Below, piece by piece: positions 37,215 through 46,143 of a stretch of 64,000 bases of DNA. Position 1 is the stretch's first letter. Each line of letters starts with the position of its first letter. The position numbers were made by a program, and so were the translations under genes. The stretch lies in assembly GCF_025961475.1 (NCBI RefSeq), contig NZ_JAOQNS010000010.1:1-64000 (forward strand), in the 5' to 3' direction. The notes under the pieces were generated by a model that saw only the letters and a program-made list of their open reading frames with translations, did no database searches and was not told where the DNA came from. This stretch comes from Rhodobium gokarnense (lineage in GTDB: Bacteria; Pseudomonadota; Alphaproteobacteria; Rhizobiales; Rhodobiaceae).

Positions 37215-38396
37215 TCAGTGGCCGGCCGGGCCGTCTTCCAGCCCGTTGGCGGCCGTCGTTGCCGCCAGGATCGGCAGCGCCGAGGCGCCGAGGGCCGCGC
37301 TGCGCTCGCCGAGGGCGCTCAGGCGGAGCCGTTCGCGGCCCTGGGCCTCGCAGACCGAGGGTCTGAGGTCCCCGAGTTCGCCGACCAGGTCCTTGAGGAA
37401 CGCAGGCGGCACGGCGCCGCCGATGATCACCATTTCCGGATCGAGCAGGTTCTCAACGCTGGCCAGCGCAATCGACAGCGCCCCGGCGGCCCGCTCCATC
37501 CAGCGCTTCGTCGCGGCTCCGGTCTCCTCGCCGGCGGCCTCGGCCTCCGCCAGAAACGCCCGCATCGCCCGCAGCGACAGGTACTCGCCGAGACAGCCGC
37601 GATTGCCGCAATAGCAGGGCGGTCCCGCCGGATCGACGATGAAGTGGCCAAATTCGCCGGCATTGCCGCGAAGCCCGCGATAGGGCTCGCCGCCGATGAC
37701 GATGCCGCCGCCGACGCCTTCGCTGATGAAGATGTAGAAGAAATCGTCGATGTCGCTGGCCTCGCCGTAGAGCTTCTCCCCGAGCGCGGAGGCGGTGGCA
37801 TCGTTCTCAATGAAGATGTCGACGCCGGTGAGGGCGGAGAGCGCCCCCGCCACCGCCCGGCTCTGCAGCGCAGGCACGGCACCCGGCGACGGCACGCCCG
37901 GCCAGGTCACATCGAACGGCCCGGGCGTGACCAGGCCGAGACCGAGGCAGCGGTCGACGCCGAACCGGGCGGTGAATCCGGCATGGAGCTTTGCAACGAA
38001 ATCGAGCCAGTCCGACCCGGCCGTCACCGTGACCGGCCCGTCGATCATTTCGATCAGGGAGCCGGAAAGGTCCGCCACCACCGCATGGTAATGCTTGTCG
38101 TCGATGCGGATGCCGATGGCATAGCCGCCGTCCCCGGCAATTTCGATGGCGATCGGCGGCTGGCCGCGCGGGGCCTTGCGCCGTCCCGTCTCGCGGACAA
38201 GTCCGCCGGCAATCAGGTCGCTGATGATATTGGCGACGGCCTGGGGCGTCAGGCCGGTCGCCCGGGCGAGCTCGGCCCGGGACAGCGAGCCCCGCACCCG
38301 CAAGGCGTGGAGCAGCATTCGGCGGTTCTGCCGGCGGATCTGCGTGGCCGGATTTGTCGACGCTTTGCCGTGCTCGGGAATCGTATGTTCTGACAT
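37215..38396 (-). CDS. ROK-family transcriptional repressor
   Basis: A 393-residue protein with an N-terminal winged helix (SLSRAELARATGLTPQAVAN) fused to a ROK sugar-kinase-like domain, including 'ENDATASALGEKLYG' and the zinc cluster 'CYCGNRGCLGEYLS'. This is the NagC/XylR-type repressor layout in which a sugar or sugar phosphate releases DNA. It is divergent from the sugar ABC operon and probably controls it through the dyad at 38418-38448. The ATG at 38396 was chosen because upstream residues are not conserved in character. Confidence 0.88.
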   Translation of the reverse strand: MSEHTIPEHGKASTNPATQIRRQNRRMLLHALRVRGSLSRAELARATGLTPQAVANIISDLIAGGLVRETGRRKAPRGQPPIAIEIAGDGGYAIGIRIDDKHYHAVVADLSGSLIEMIDGPVTVTAGSDWLDFVAKLHAGFTARFGVDRCLGLGLVTPGPFDVTWPGVPSPGAVPALQSRAVAGALSALTGVDIFIENDATASALGEKLYGEASDIDDFFYIFISEGVGGGIVIGGEPYRGLRGNAGEFGHFIVDPAGPPCYCGNRGCLGEYLSLRAMRAFLAEAEAAGEETGAATKRWMERAAGALSIALASVENLLDPEMVIIGGAVPPAFLKDLVGELGDLRPSVCEAQGRERLRLSALGERSAALGASALPILAATTAANGLEDGPAGH

Positions 38397-38417
38397 GTGC
38401 GGGAGCATAGGGGATTA

Positions 38418-38448
38418 GAGTAAAGCAATGAACTTGATTTATTGACTC
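38418..38448. promoter_or_regulatory. Imperfect dyad between ROK repressor and ABC operon
   Basis: GAGTAAAGCAAT (38418-38429) and ATTTATTGACTC (38437-38448) form an imperfect inverted repeat (8 of 12) in the divergent promoter region. It is a plausible repressor operator, but the symmetry is moderate. Confidence 0.4.
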
Positions 38449-38490
38449 GACCCCGGGCGCGGCCTAAGCTCGGCAGAATGGGAGGCGCAT

Positions 38491-39255
38491 ATGAGCGCGC
38501 AGACGGTCGTCCGGCTGACGGGGATCACCAAGAATTTTGGCGGCGTTCATGCGCTGAAAGGCGTCGATCTCGACATTTCGTCGGGCGAGGTCGTGGCGCT
38601 CGTCGGCCATAACGGCGCCGGCAAGTCGGTCCTCGTCCAGATCCTGTCGGGCGTCTTTCCGCCGAGTTCGGGCGAGATCCGGGTCATGGGCAAGCCGGTC
38701 AGCTTCCATTCGCCGAACGACGCCCGCCACCAGGGCATCGAGACGATCTATCAGACGCTGGCGCTCGCCGACAATCTCGACGCGCCGTCCAATTTCTTTC
38801 TCGGCCGCGAATTGCGCACGCGGTTCGGCTTCCTCGACAAGCGCGGCATGGCCGAAGCTGCCGGCAAGGCGCTCGCCGACCTCAATCCGGCCTTCACCGA
38901 CATCGAGCGGCCGGTGCGGCAGATGTCCGGCGGCCAGCGCCAGGCGGTCGCCATCGCGCGCGCCATCCATTTCGACGTGCGCGTCCTCATCATGGACGAG
39001 CCGACGGCGGCCCTCGGCCCGCACGAAACAGCGCAGGTCAGCACGCTCATCCGGCGCCTGCGGGAGCAGGGCATCGGCATTCTCCTCGTCAGTCACGACG
39101 TGCGCAGCGTCATCGACCTGGCGGACAGGATCGTCGTGCTGAAGGCCGGCGAGGTCGTCGGCACCGTGAACGCTGCGGAGACCGACGAGGACCGCGTGGT
39201 CGACATGATCATCCGCGGCCGCCGGCTCGAGCCTGCGGACGGACCGGCGCCATGA
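38491..39255 (+). CDS. Sugar ABC transporter ATP-binding protein (single domain)
   Basis: A 254-residue ATPase with Walker A 'GHNGAGKSVL' near 40-49, signature 'MSGGQRQAVAIARAI' near 145-159, Walker B 'VLIMDEPTAALG' and the switch His in 'LLVSHDVR'. It is similar to the RbsA/FrcA class but has one nucleotide domain, so a dimer energises the importer. GGGAGG precedes the ATG. Its stop overlaps the next start (ATGA). Confidence 0.92.
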   Translation: MSAQTVVRLTGITKNFGGVHALKGVDLDISSGEVVALVGHNGAGKSVLVQILSGVFPPSSGEIRVMGKPVSFHSPNDARHQGIETIYQTLALADNLDAPSNFFLGRELRTRFGFLDKRGMAEAAGKALADLNPAFTDIERPVRQMSGGQRQAVAIARAIHFDVRVLIMDEPTAALGPHETAQVSTLIRRLREQGIGILLVSHDVRSVIDLADRIVVLKAGEVVGTVNAAETDEDRVVDMIIRGRRLEPADGPAP

Positions 39256-40214
39256 CCAGCATCCGGTCGGTCTCGCTCGCTCGTGCCGGAGTGCCCCGCC
39301 TCTCTCCGATCTGGCTCGTGCTCGTCGCCGTCATCGTTGCCGCGGCGCTGGTGTCCGATCGTTTCCTGACCTCCTACAACATCGCCTCGGTGCTCCAGCA
39401 GGGCGTGATCACCGGCATCGTCGCCCTCGGCATGACGGTCGTGCTGATCGGCGGCCAACTCGACCTTTCGACGGGCGCGATCGTCATGATGGCGGCGGTC
39501 ATGGCCCTGCTCATCGGCCCGGACGGCACGCTCGGCATCACGCTTGCCGTCGTCCTGCCGATCCTCGCCGGTGCCACGGTCGGCGTCGTCAACGGCCTCG
39601 CCGTCTACCGCGCGGGGGCCAATTCCATCGTCACCACGATCGGCATGCAGTTCTTCCTCATCGGCGCGGTGCTGGCGACGGTCTCCGGCCGGCATGTGCG
39701 GGCAACGGCGATCGGCGACACCTTCACCGCCCTTGCCCAGGCGCGGCCCCTCGGCATTCCCTTTCCGGTGTTCATCTTCGCCGCGCTCGTCATCGTCCTG
39801 GTGGTCGTGATGAGTTCCACGGTATTCGGCCGCCACGTCTATGCCATCGGCGGGGATGCGGATGCCTCCCGACGGTCGGGCGTCAACGTCGTGCGCACGG
39901 GCATCGCCACCTTCGCGATTTCCGGCGCGCTTGCGGCGACGTCCGGCGTCATCATCGCGGCTCTGGTCGGCCATCTCGACCCGACCGGAGTGGGCGGCTA
40001 CGAGTTTCCCGCGCTGACGGCGGTGGTTCTGGGCGGCACGCGCCTCACCGGCGGCGTCGGCCGTCCGATCGACACCGTCGCGGCGATCCTCGTCATCGCC
40101 ATCATCACCAATGTGATGACGATCCTCGACTACCAGTATCCGATCCAGCTTCTCGTTCAGGGGCTCGTGCTGACCGGGGCGGTCGCCTATTACAACTGGC
40201 GGGGTGACGCATGA
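39252..40214 (+). CDS. Sugar ABC transporter permease (RbsC family), subunit 1
   Basis: A 320-residue inner-membrane protein with about nine hydrophobic segments and the RbsC-family motifs 'LIGGQLDLSTGAIVMMAAVM' and 'ALTAVVLGGTRLTGGVG'. It overlaps both neighbours by four bases. Together with the next permease it probably forms a heterodimeric channel. Confidence 0.92.
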   Translation: MTSIRSVSLARAGVPRLSPIWLVLVAVIVAAALVSDRFLTSYNIASVLQQGVITGIVALGMTVVLIGGQLDLSTGAIVMMAAVMALLIGPDGTLGITLAVVLPILAGATVGVVNGLAVYRAGANSIVTTIGMQFFLIGAVLATVSGRHVRATAIGDTFTALAQARPLGIPFPVFIFAALVIVLVVVMSSTVFGRHVYAIGGDADASRRSGVNVVRTGIATFAISGALAATSGVIIAALVGHLDPTGVGGYEFPALTAVVLGGTRLTGGVGRPIDTVAAILVIAIITNVMTILDYQYPIQLLVQGLVLTGAVAYYNWRGDA

Positions 40215-41140
40215 GCCCGCGCGCCCAGGACCTGTTCTCCCGCTTCTTCATCAAGCCGCCGCTCGTGCCGCTGCTGATCCTTGCCTCGTTCATCCCCGGC
40301 TTCTGGTCGATGGGCAACATGCGGATCCTGGCGGAAGCGGTGTCGGTCGACGGCATCGTCGTCATCGGCATGACCATCGTCATGATCGCCGGCGGCTTCG
40401 ACATGTCGGTCGGCGCGGTGATGGCGATGGGCGGCGTCGTTGCCGTCGTGCTGCTGCCCTACGGCCTTGGGGTCTCCGTCGTCGCGGCCGGCACCTTCGG
40501 TGCGCTGGCGGGCACGCTCAGCGGGACGCTGGTGACGCGGCTGCGCATCAACCCGTTCATCTCGACCCTTGCCGTGATGGTCATGGTGCGCGGCGCCGTC
40601 CTTGCCTACACCGATACCCGTCCGGTGGTCAGCCTCGACGACATGTTCCTCGCGCTCGGCGAAGGCTGGCCGGTTCCCTATGCCTTCCTGATCATGGTCG
40701 CCGTGGCGATCACCGCCCATGTCTGGCTCAACAGCCGTCCCTGGGGCCGGCATGTCTACGCCGTCGGCGCCGACGAGACCGCGGCCGCGATGTCGGGCCT
40801 GCGCGTCGGCCGCCTCAAGCTGCAATGCTACCTGATCTCGGGCGCCCTTGCCGGCTTCGCCGGCCTGCTGCTTGCCGCGCGCCTCGGCACCGGGTCTCCG
40901 ATCATCGGGGAATCGACGCCGCTGTCGGCCGCCGCCGCGGCCCTGATCGGCGGCGCGAGCCTGCGCGGCGGCGAGGGCTCGGTCGGCGGCGCGATGGTCG
41001 GCCTCCTGTTCGTCGGCGGTCTCGTCAACGCCATGAACCTTCTGGGCGTGGCGTCCTACTACCAGAGCATGGTGATCGGCGGAATGCTGTTCGCCCTGGT
41101 GGTTGCGGACGGCGCGTTTCTGCGCATGCGGTCAAGTTGA
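40211..41140 (+). CDS. Sugar ABC transporter permease (RbsC family), subunit 2
   Basis: A 309-residue paralogue of the preceding permease with 'MIAGGFDMSVGAVMAMGGVV' and 'AAAAALIGGASLRGGEGSVGG', about nine membrane segments. Having two different RbsC-type permeases with one single-domain ATPase is typical of some rhizobial sugar importers. It starts in an ATGA overlap. Confidence 0.92.
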   Translation: MSPRAQDLFSRFFIKPPLVPLLILASFIPGFWSMGNMRILAEAVSVDGIVVIGMTIVMIAGGFDMSVGAVMAMGGVVAVVLLPYGLGVSVVAAGTFGALAGTLSGTLVTRLRINPFISTLAVMVMVRGAVLAYTDTRPVVSLDDMFLALGEGWPVPYAFLIMVAVAITAHVWLNSRPWGRHVYAVGADETAAAMSGLRVGRLKLQCYLISGALAGFAGLLLAARLGTGSPIIGESTPLSAAAAALIGGASLRGGEGSVGGAMVGLLFVGGLVNAMNLLGVASYYQSMVIGGMLFALVVADGAFLRMRSS

Positions 41141-41199
41141 GAAAACGGCCGCCGCGGCCGGCGATCCGGCCACTGAGCAAGAAAGAGGAGACACCAGTA

Positions 41200-42147
41200 A
41201 TGCCCGGCTTCAAGTCACTACTCGCAGGCGCTGCCGTCGTTGCGGCACTGTCCACGACCATTCCGGCCGCCTCGGCGGACGGCATCGTGATCGGCCATTC
41301 GCAGCCCAATCTCGGCTGGCCCTATATCGCGGCGGTGACCGCGGTGATTGAGGCCGAGGCCAAGGCCATGGACGGCGTCGAAGTGATCACCCTCGGCGCC
41401 GAGGGCGACATCGCCAAGCAGAGCACCGACATCGCGTCGCTGGTCAACCGCGGGGTCGACGTTCTGCTGGTGACCTCGCTCGACGGCAACGCCGTCATTC
41501 CGGCGCTGCGCAAGGCGCACGATGCCGGCATTCCGATCCTTGCCGTGTCCAACGAGCCGGCCGAGGCGGGTCAGGCCCTGCTCGCCGGTTACTCCGGACC
41601 GGACGACTACGTGCAGGGCCGGATTGCCGCCGAGCTTCTTGACGACGTGCTCGGCAGCAAGGGCAACATCGCGATCATCGAAGGCTCGCCCGGGCAGAGC
41701 ACCACCATCCTGCGCACCGACGGCCTGAAGGACCGGCTCGCCGAGCTCAACTCCGGCATCAAGATCATTGGCTCGCAGACTGCCGACTGGAACCCGGTCA
41801 AGGCCAAGGAAGTCGCACAGGCCTTCCTGACCGCCTATGGCGACGATCTGGACGGCGTTTTCGCGCAGGATGACAATTCCGGCGCGGCGGCGGCCGAAGT
41901 GTTCGCGGCGGCCGGGCGTGGCGACATCAAGGTCGTCGGTACCGGCGGCACCATCGACGGCCTGAAGGCGATCCGCGAAGGCCTGATGTACGGCACCATG
42001 GACCAGTCGCCGACCACCGACGGCAAGCAGGCGCTCGACTTCGCCATCAAGCTCGCCAAGGGCGAGAGCCTGCCTGAAAAGCGGAACATCATCCCGATGC
42101 CCAAGATCACCGCGGACAACGTCGCCAACTTCAAGGGCGAATGGTAA
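41200..42147 (+). CDS. Sugar ABC transporter substrate-binding protein (RbsB type)
   Basis: A 315-residue periplasmic protein with a signal peptide cleaved after ASA at about residue 27 and a type-I periplasmic binding fold: 'IVIGHSQPNLGWPYIAAVTA', 'GVDVLLVTSLDGNAVIPAL', 'DGVFAQDDNSGAAAAEVFA'. It captures a sugar or amino sugar for the importer. GAAAGAGGAG precedes the ATG. A strong stem-loop follows the gene and may stabilise its part of the transcript. Confidence 0.92.
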   Translation: MPGFKSLLAGAAVVAALSTTIPAASADGIVIGHSQPNLGWPYIAAVTAVIEAEAKAMDGVEVITLGAEGDIAKQSTDIASLVNRGVDVLLVTSLDGNAVIPALRKAHDAGIPILAVSNEPAEAGQALLAGYSGPDDYVQGRIAAELLDDVLGSKGNIAIIEGSPGQSTTILRTDGLKDRLAELNSGIKIIGSQTADWNPVKAKEVAQAFLTAYGDDLDGVFAQDDNSGAAAAEVFAAAGRGDIKVVGTGGTIDGLKAIREGLMYGTMDQSPTTDGKQALDFAIKLAKGESLPEKRNIIPMPKITADNVANFKGEW

Positions 42148-42159
42148 CGCGACCGAACC

Positions 42160-42186
42160 GGCCGGCCGGAAGCCTTCCGGCCGGCC
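42160..42186 (+). terminator. Stem-loop after the binding-protein gene
   Basis: A 13-base inverted repeat (GGCCGGCCGGAAG at 42160-42172 and its complement at 42174-42186). There is no T-tract, so it more probably attenuates read-through or protects the upstream mRNA than ends all transcription. Confidence 0.6.
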
Positions 42187-42222
42187 CCGATTTCCATTCA
42201 CAGAATCACTGCTGGCCGTCCA

Positions 42223-43362
42223 ATGCTCACGCCCCATGTCGGAATGAAGATCTACGACAACGTCTGGTACACGCGTTTCCGCCTGGAGCCGGAGGAGGCC
42301 GCTGACATCCTTGCCGTGATGGGCGTGACCTATGTCATGGCCCAGAGCAGGATCCTGCCGATGCAGGACACGGCGATCGAAAGCGCAGCCACCGCGGCCG
42401 ACGCGGCACGCCTGGCCACACTCGACGACCGGGCCTTCCGCGATGCGCTTGCGGCGCGCGGCATCTTCTATTTCGCGTCGATCAATATCGGCTTCGACCC
42501 CGCCTTCATCGGCGCCCATCCCGACCTCGTCCCGATCGATCAGACGGGCCGCCGGGAGGAAAAGGTCGACTGGTACATGGGCCTGCCGCCGGACCGGACG
42601 GCCAATATCGACCACAAGATCGGCATGATCGAACCGGCGGTGCGCGCGCTCATGCCCGACGGCGTCCATCTCGGCTTCATCCGCTGGCCGGGCCTGTGGG
42701 AGATCTGGCTGCCGGACGTGCGGCGCGAAGACATGCCGGATTTCTGTTATGGTCCCGGGACGCTGTCGCGGTTTTGCAGCGATACGGGAGCCGACATTCC
42801 CCTTAACGATCCGCGCGCGGCGTCAAAGGTCATCGCCGAGCGCTACCCGGCAGCATGGCGCGACTGGAAGTGCGGCGTGACGACCGGTGCGGTCACGCGC
42901 ATCAAGGCGGCGGCCGCCGCGATCAAGCCGGATGTCGAGATCGCCATCAATACCCTGCCGTTCTTCACCGACGACTTCGACAATGCGGTCGAGGAGGTGT
43001 TCGGACAGAGCGTTCCCGGCCTTGCCGGCGTGGCGGAGGTGTTCGAGGTGATGACCTATCACCAGATCCTCGGGCGCGATGCGGAATGGCCCGGCCGGAT
43101 CGGCGCGGACGTCAAACGGCGCAGCGGCGGCAGGACGACGGTCTGCACGATCCAGGGCAGCGCCCTTTATCTCGAGGGCATGCATGCCGGCCGCGGCCGA
43201 TCCGAGACGATCAGCACCGAGGAATTCATCCACATGGTCGATGCCGTCGAGGCGAGCGATGCGGACGGGGTGTGCGTCTTCACCTTCACCGACTTCCTCA
43301 ACATGCGCGACACGGCCGACGGGCGCCGGCGCATCGACCGCCTGAGGGCGTTCCGCAAATGA
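42223..43362 (+). CDS. Unrecognised TIM-barrel-like enzyme in an amino-sugar operon
   Basis: A 379-residue cytoplasmic protein with alternating helix-strand character like a TIM-barrel glycosidase: 'GIFYFASINIGFDPAF', 'HLGFIRWPGLWEIWLPD', 'VEIAINTLPFFTDDFD', 'VFEVMTYHQILGRD' and 'DGVCVFTFTDFLNMRDT'. Several strand ends carry acidic residues that could be catalytic, but no family motif is clear. It sits between the ABC importer and a sugar kinase/deaminase pair and overlaps the kinase start (ATGA). An intracellular glycosidase or sugar-modifying enzyme is the simplest guess. An alternative start at 42244 cannot be excluded. Confidence 0.65.
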   Translation: MLTPHVGMKIYDNVWYTRFRLEPEEAADILAVMGVTYVMAQSRILPMQDTAIESAATAADAARLATLDDRAFRDALAARGIFYFASINIGFDPAFIGAHPDLVPIDQTGRREEKVDWYMGLPPDRTANIDHKIGMIEPAVRALMPDGVHLGFIRWPGLWEIWLPDVRREDMPDFCYGPGTLSRFCSDTGADIPLNDPRAASKVIAERYPAAWRDWKCGVTTGAVTRIKAAAAAIKPDVEIAINTLPFFTDDFDNAVEEVFGQSVPGLAGVAEVFEVMTYHQILGRDAEWPGRIGADVKRRSGGRTTVCTIQGSALYLEGMHAGRGRSETISTEEFIHMVDAVEASDADGVCVFTFTDFLNMRDTADGRRRIDRLRAFRK

Positions 43363-44240
43363 GTCGATCCCCGGTGCTCATCGGGCTCGATGTCGGTGGC
43401 ACCAATCTGAAGGGCGTGCGGGTCGCTCCGAGCGGCGTGGTCGAGGATCATCTCACCATCCCTGCCGGCGGGCGGATACCGCGCGACAAATTGTTCGATG
43501 TCGTCGCAACGGCGGTCGACACGCTTTCGGCCGGCCAGACGCCGGTCGGTGTCGGCCTGGCATTCGGCGGAACGGTGCAGACGGACGGCACGATGCGCGC
43601 CGACAGCACCAATCTTGCCAATCTGGTCGACCTGCCGTTGGCCGACGCCTTTGCCGACCTTCTCGGCGTGCCCTGCCGTGCCGATCACGACGGCCGCGCG
43701 GCCATGCGCGGCGAGGCCTGGACGGGCGCGGCGCGCGGGCGGCGCAACGCCATGATCGTCACCTTTGGCACCGGCATCGGCGCCGGACTGCTTCTCGATG
43801 GGCGTATCTATCGCGGCAGGCACCTTGCGTGCGGCGAGCTCGGACTGTGGCGGATGACGCCGCCGCCGGCGACCGGCGCGTGGCGGACGCTGGAGGATGT
43901 CGCGGCGCCCGGACGGCTTGCGGCACAAGGCGGTGCTGCGTTCTCGGACCGTTTCGAGCGGTGGCAACGCGGCGACGCGGAGACCGGCATGGACGCGGTT
44001 TTCGAACAGGTCGGCCGGGCGATCGCCAACGTCCATCTGCTGCTCGATCTGGAAATGGTGGTGCTGTTCGGCGCCGTCGTCGGGCTCGGCGAGCCCTTCC
44101 GGCGGGCGGTCGAGGAAGGGTTTGACGCGGCCTGTCCGGCAAGCTTTCGAGGCGGCGTCCGGATCGCCTTCGGCGACCTCGGGCCGTTGGCCGGGGCGAT
44201 CGGCGCGGCGGCCTTGTTGCGTGAGGAGGTGCCGGCATGA
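43359..44240 (+). CDS. ROK-family sugar kinase lacking the zinc cluster
   Basis: A 293-residue kinase with the ATP-binding motif 'GLDVGGTNLKGVRV', the region 'GLAFGGTVQTDGTMRADSTN', the catalytic Asp in 'ADHDGRAAMRGEAW' and the second Gly motif 'VTFGTGIGAGLLLDG'. The ROK zinc cluster (C-x-CG-x2-GC-x-E) is missing: after 'CGELGLWRM' the sequence lacks the further cysteines. It would phosphorylate the imported sugar, presumably before the NagB-like step. It overlaps both neighbours by four bases. Confidence 0.85.
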   Translation: MSRSPVLIGLDVGGTNLKGVRVAPSGVVEDHLTIPAGGRIPRDKLFDVVATAVDTLSAGQTPVGVGLAFGGTVQTDGTMRADSTNLANLVDLPLADAFADLLGVPCRADHDGRAAMRGEAWTGAARGRRNAMIVTFGTGIGAGLLLDGRIYRGRHLACGELGLWRMTPPPATGAWRTLEDVAAPGRLAAQGGAAFSDRFERWQRGDAETGMDAVFEQVGRAIANVHLLLDLEMVVLFGAVVGLGEPFRRAVEEGFDAACPASFRGGVRIAFGDLGPLAGAIGAAALLREEVPA

Positions 44241-44962
44241 AACTCATCGACGCGGCCGACTACGCAGAACTCAGCCGGGCGGCCGCCGGGATCGTCGTCG
44301 AGCAGGTGCGGAAACGGCCGGACTCGCTGCTGGTGCTGCCGACCGGAAACACGCCCGTCGGGATGTTCCGCGACCTGGTGGCGGCCGCGCATAACGGCGA
44401 TGTGGATTTCTCCAGGGCGCGGTTCGCGATGCTGGACGAATATGCCGGCATCGGGCGGAACGATGAGCGACGGCTCTATCACTGGATTCGCAAGGAGCTG
44501 TTCGATCCGCTCGGCGTGCGGCCGGGGGCGGTGATCGCATTCGACCCGGAAGCGGATCCGGAGTGCGAAGCCCGTTTCGTCGAGCAACGCATCGCCCGGC
44601 AGGGCGGCATCGACCTCGCCGTCCTCGGTCTCGGGCCGAACGGCCACATCGCCATGAACGAGCCGGGCAGCGATGCCGACAGCCGCACGCGGCTGGTCAC
44701 GCTCACGCCCGCGACCATCCGGTCCAACGCCGCCTATTGGGGGAGCGAGGCAAAGGTGCCGAGAAAGGGACTGACGCTCGGCCTCGGCACGCTCGCAGAG
44801 GCCCGCGCGCTCGTGCTCCTCGTTGCCGGCGGCGGCAAGGCCGCCATCCTGGAGCGCGTCCTGAATGCCGCGCCGTCGGACGCAATTCCGGCAGCGATCC
44901 TCGGCGCGCACCCGGCTTTCACCGTGGTCGCCGACCGCGCGGCACTGGGGCTTCACGCGTAG
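44237..44962 (+). CDS. NagB-like glucosamine-6-phosphate deaminase/isomerase family protein
   Basis: A 241-residue protein of the NagB/SugarP isomerase family: 'LVLPTGNTPVGMF', 'ARFAMLDEYAGIGR' with the conserved Asp-Glu, and 'GLGPNGHIAMNEPGS' with the His-Asn pair of the active site. NagB enzymes convert amino-sugar 6-phosphates to fructose 6-phosphate and ammonia. Together with the kinase and importer this suggests use of an amino sugar. It is the last gene of the operon. Confidence 0.85.
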   Translation: MKLIDAADYAELSRAAAGIVVEQVRKRPDSLLVLPTGNTPVGMFRDLVAAAHNGDVDFSRARFAMLDEYAGIGRNDERRLYHWIRKELFDPLGVRPGAVIAFDPEADPECEARFVEQRIARQGGIDLAVLGLGPNGHIAMNEPGSDADSRTRLVTLTPATIRSNAAYWGSEAKVPRKGLTLGLGTLAEARALVLLVAGGGKAAILERVLNAAPSDAIPAAILGAHPAFTVVADRAALGLHA

Positions 44963-44998
44963 GGCTCCCGTGCGTCGCGCCTGCTGCGGGCGTGCCGA

Positions 44999-45436
44999 TT
45001 ATTCCGTGCGGTTGGCGGCCTTGAAGTGCCGCGCCCGAATTTTCGCGATCATGCGCTGCTTGAGAACGGCGAAGAGTTTCGGCGGCAGGAAGCCGTAGGC
45101 GAATTCCGGTGGCGCGCTGCCGGGCAGGGGGCGCAGGTCGGGCCCCGGCCAAATGAACCGGTTGGCCTCGCTGAAGACGATCCAGGAGCGCTCGTCGTCG
45201 AGGCCGAGATGGGCTTTCACCCGTGGGGGAAGCTCGGTCGCACCGGTCTTGTCCCTCGGTTCGGCATGCGTGATCGGGATGACAACGACGAGAATATCCT
45301 CGTCGCGCTGTTCGCTGGTCAGGACGACCGCGCAGGGTCGGTCCTTGGTGCCTTCCTCGCGTCCGGCCCGTTGTTCCTGCCACCAGAGATAGGAATAGCG
45401 GATGACGAGGCCCGGCTCCGGACGCGGAAGGCTCAC
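44999..45436 (-). CDS. PemK/MazF-like growth inhibitor toxin
   Basis: A 145-residue protein starting with GTG that overlaps the antitoxin stop. It has 'EGTKDRPCAVVLTSEQRD', 'VVVIPITHAEP' and 'DERSWIVFSEANRFIWPG', resembling PemK-like proteins found in Rhizobiales, which cut mRNA. It is longer than typical MazF. The pairing with a Phd-type antitoxin, coupled by overlap, supports a toxin role. Confidence 0.75.
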   Translation of the reverse strand: MSLPRPEPGLVIRYSYLWWQEQRAGREEGTKDRPCAVVLTSEQRDEDILVVVIPITHAEPRDKTGATELPPRVKAHLGLDDERSWIVFSEANRFIWPGPDLRPLPGSAPPEFAYGFLPPKLFAVLKQRMIAKIRARHFKAANRTE

Positions 45437-45699
45437 GGCTTCCAGTCGTCCAGCATGTCGTCGAGGTGGGCGTGCTCCGCCGGGACCTCGGCCTTTTCCA
45501 ATGCTTCCAAAAACCCTTCGTCCATGTCCTGAAGGCGGAGGACCTCGCGGTCGCGGCGTTTCAGGCGCTGGTATTCCTCGCTCGAAAGGAGAACGAGGCT
45601 CTCGCGGCCATGATTGACGATCGTGACCGGTTCCCGTCGGGCGATGTCACGATAGCGGCCGAATTTGCGGATCAATTCGGTGGAAGACACGGAGGGCAT
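45433..45699 (-). CDS. Phd/YefM-family antitoxin
   Basis: An 88-residue protein from the ATG at 45699 (MPSVSSTELIRKFGRY). It has the Phd N-terminal DNA-binding fold ('VSSTELIRKFGRYRDIAR', 'PVTIVNHGRESLVLLSSEEY') and a Glu/Asp-rich tail that would wrap the toxin. Starts further upstream at 45723 and 45768 are open but less well placed. AT-rich repeats (AAATAC...AAATACGTAAAT) just upstream could be its autoregulatory operator. Confidence 0.82.
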   Translation of the reverse strand: MPSVSSTELIRKFGRYRDIARREPVTIVNHGRESLVLLSSEEYQRLKRRDREVLRLQDMDEGFLEALEKAEVPAEHAHLDDMLDDWKP

Positions 45700-46143
45700 A
45701 TGGATCGGTCCTGTTTCCGTCATCCTTCCAATATATGCGGCGAAAAGCAGAAATTCCAGCTTTTCCATAATTTACGTATTTTCTGTATTTCTTGAGAGCG
45801 CTTCGATTTACCCGCTGCAAGGTCGCCGACGGCATCATGCTCGGGCGGCAGCGCTGTCGGCCCATCTGTGTCTGGTCGTTGTCTGCCTGGGTCTTGCTCA
45901 AATCGAGCGTTTGGCGATCGGCAGCATTGCGACGAGGCCTTTCCGTTCGTGGACATGCAGATGGCGAACGTTCTTGATCCCCTTCTGTAAGCGCCACCGT
46001 TCGGTCGCTCTTTCCTCTCAAGGGCCGTGGTGGCCCCGGCAGAGATTTGATGAGACGCCAGGCTCCGTTTCTTGTCGTATCCGACCGGATCGGGTGTAAC
46101 AAAGTTCGAAGCGGGTTTTGCGGGGCGGTCGCGGGGAGCGCGG
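45700..46143. other. Intergenic region between toxin-antitoxin and LysR genes
   Basis: A 444-base non-coding stretch. The left part (about 45755-45800) is AT-rich and probably holds the antitoxin promoter. The middle shows no supported gene. The right end provides the GGGGAGCG translation signal for the LysR gene. Confidence 0.5.
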
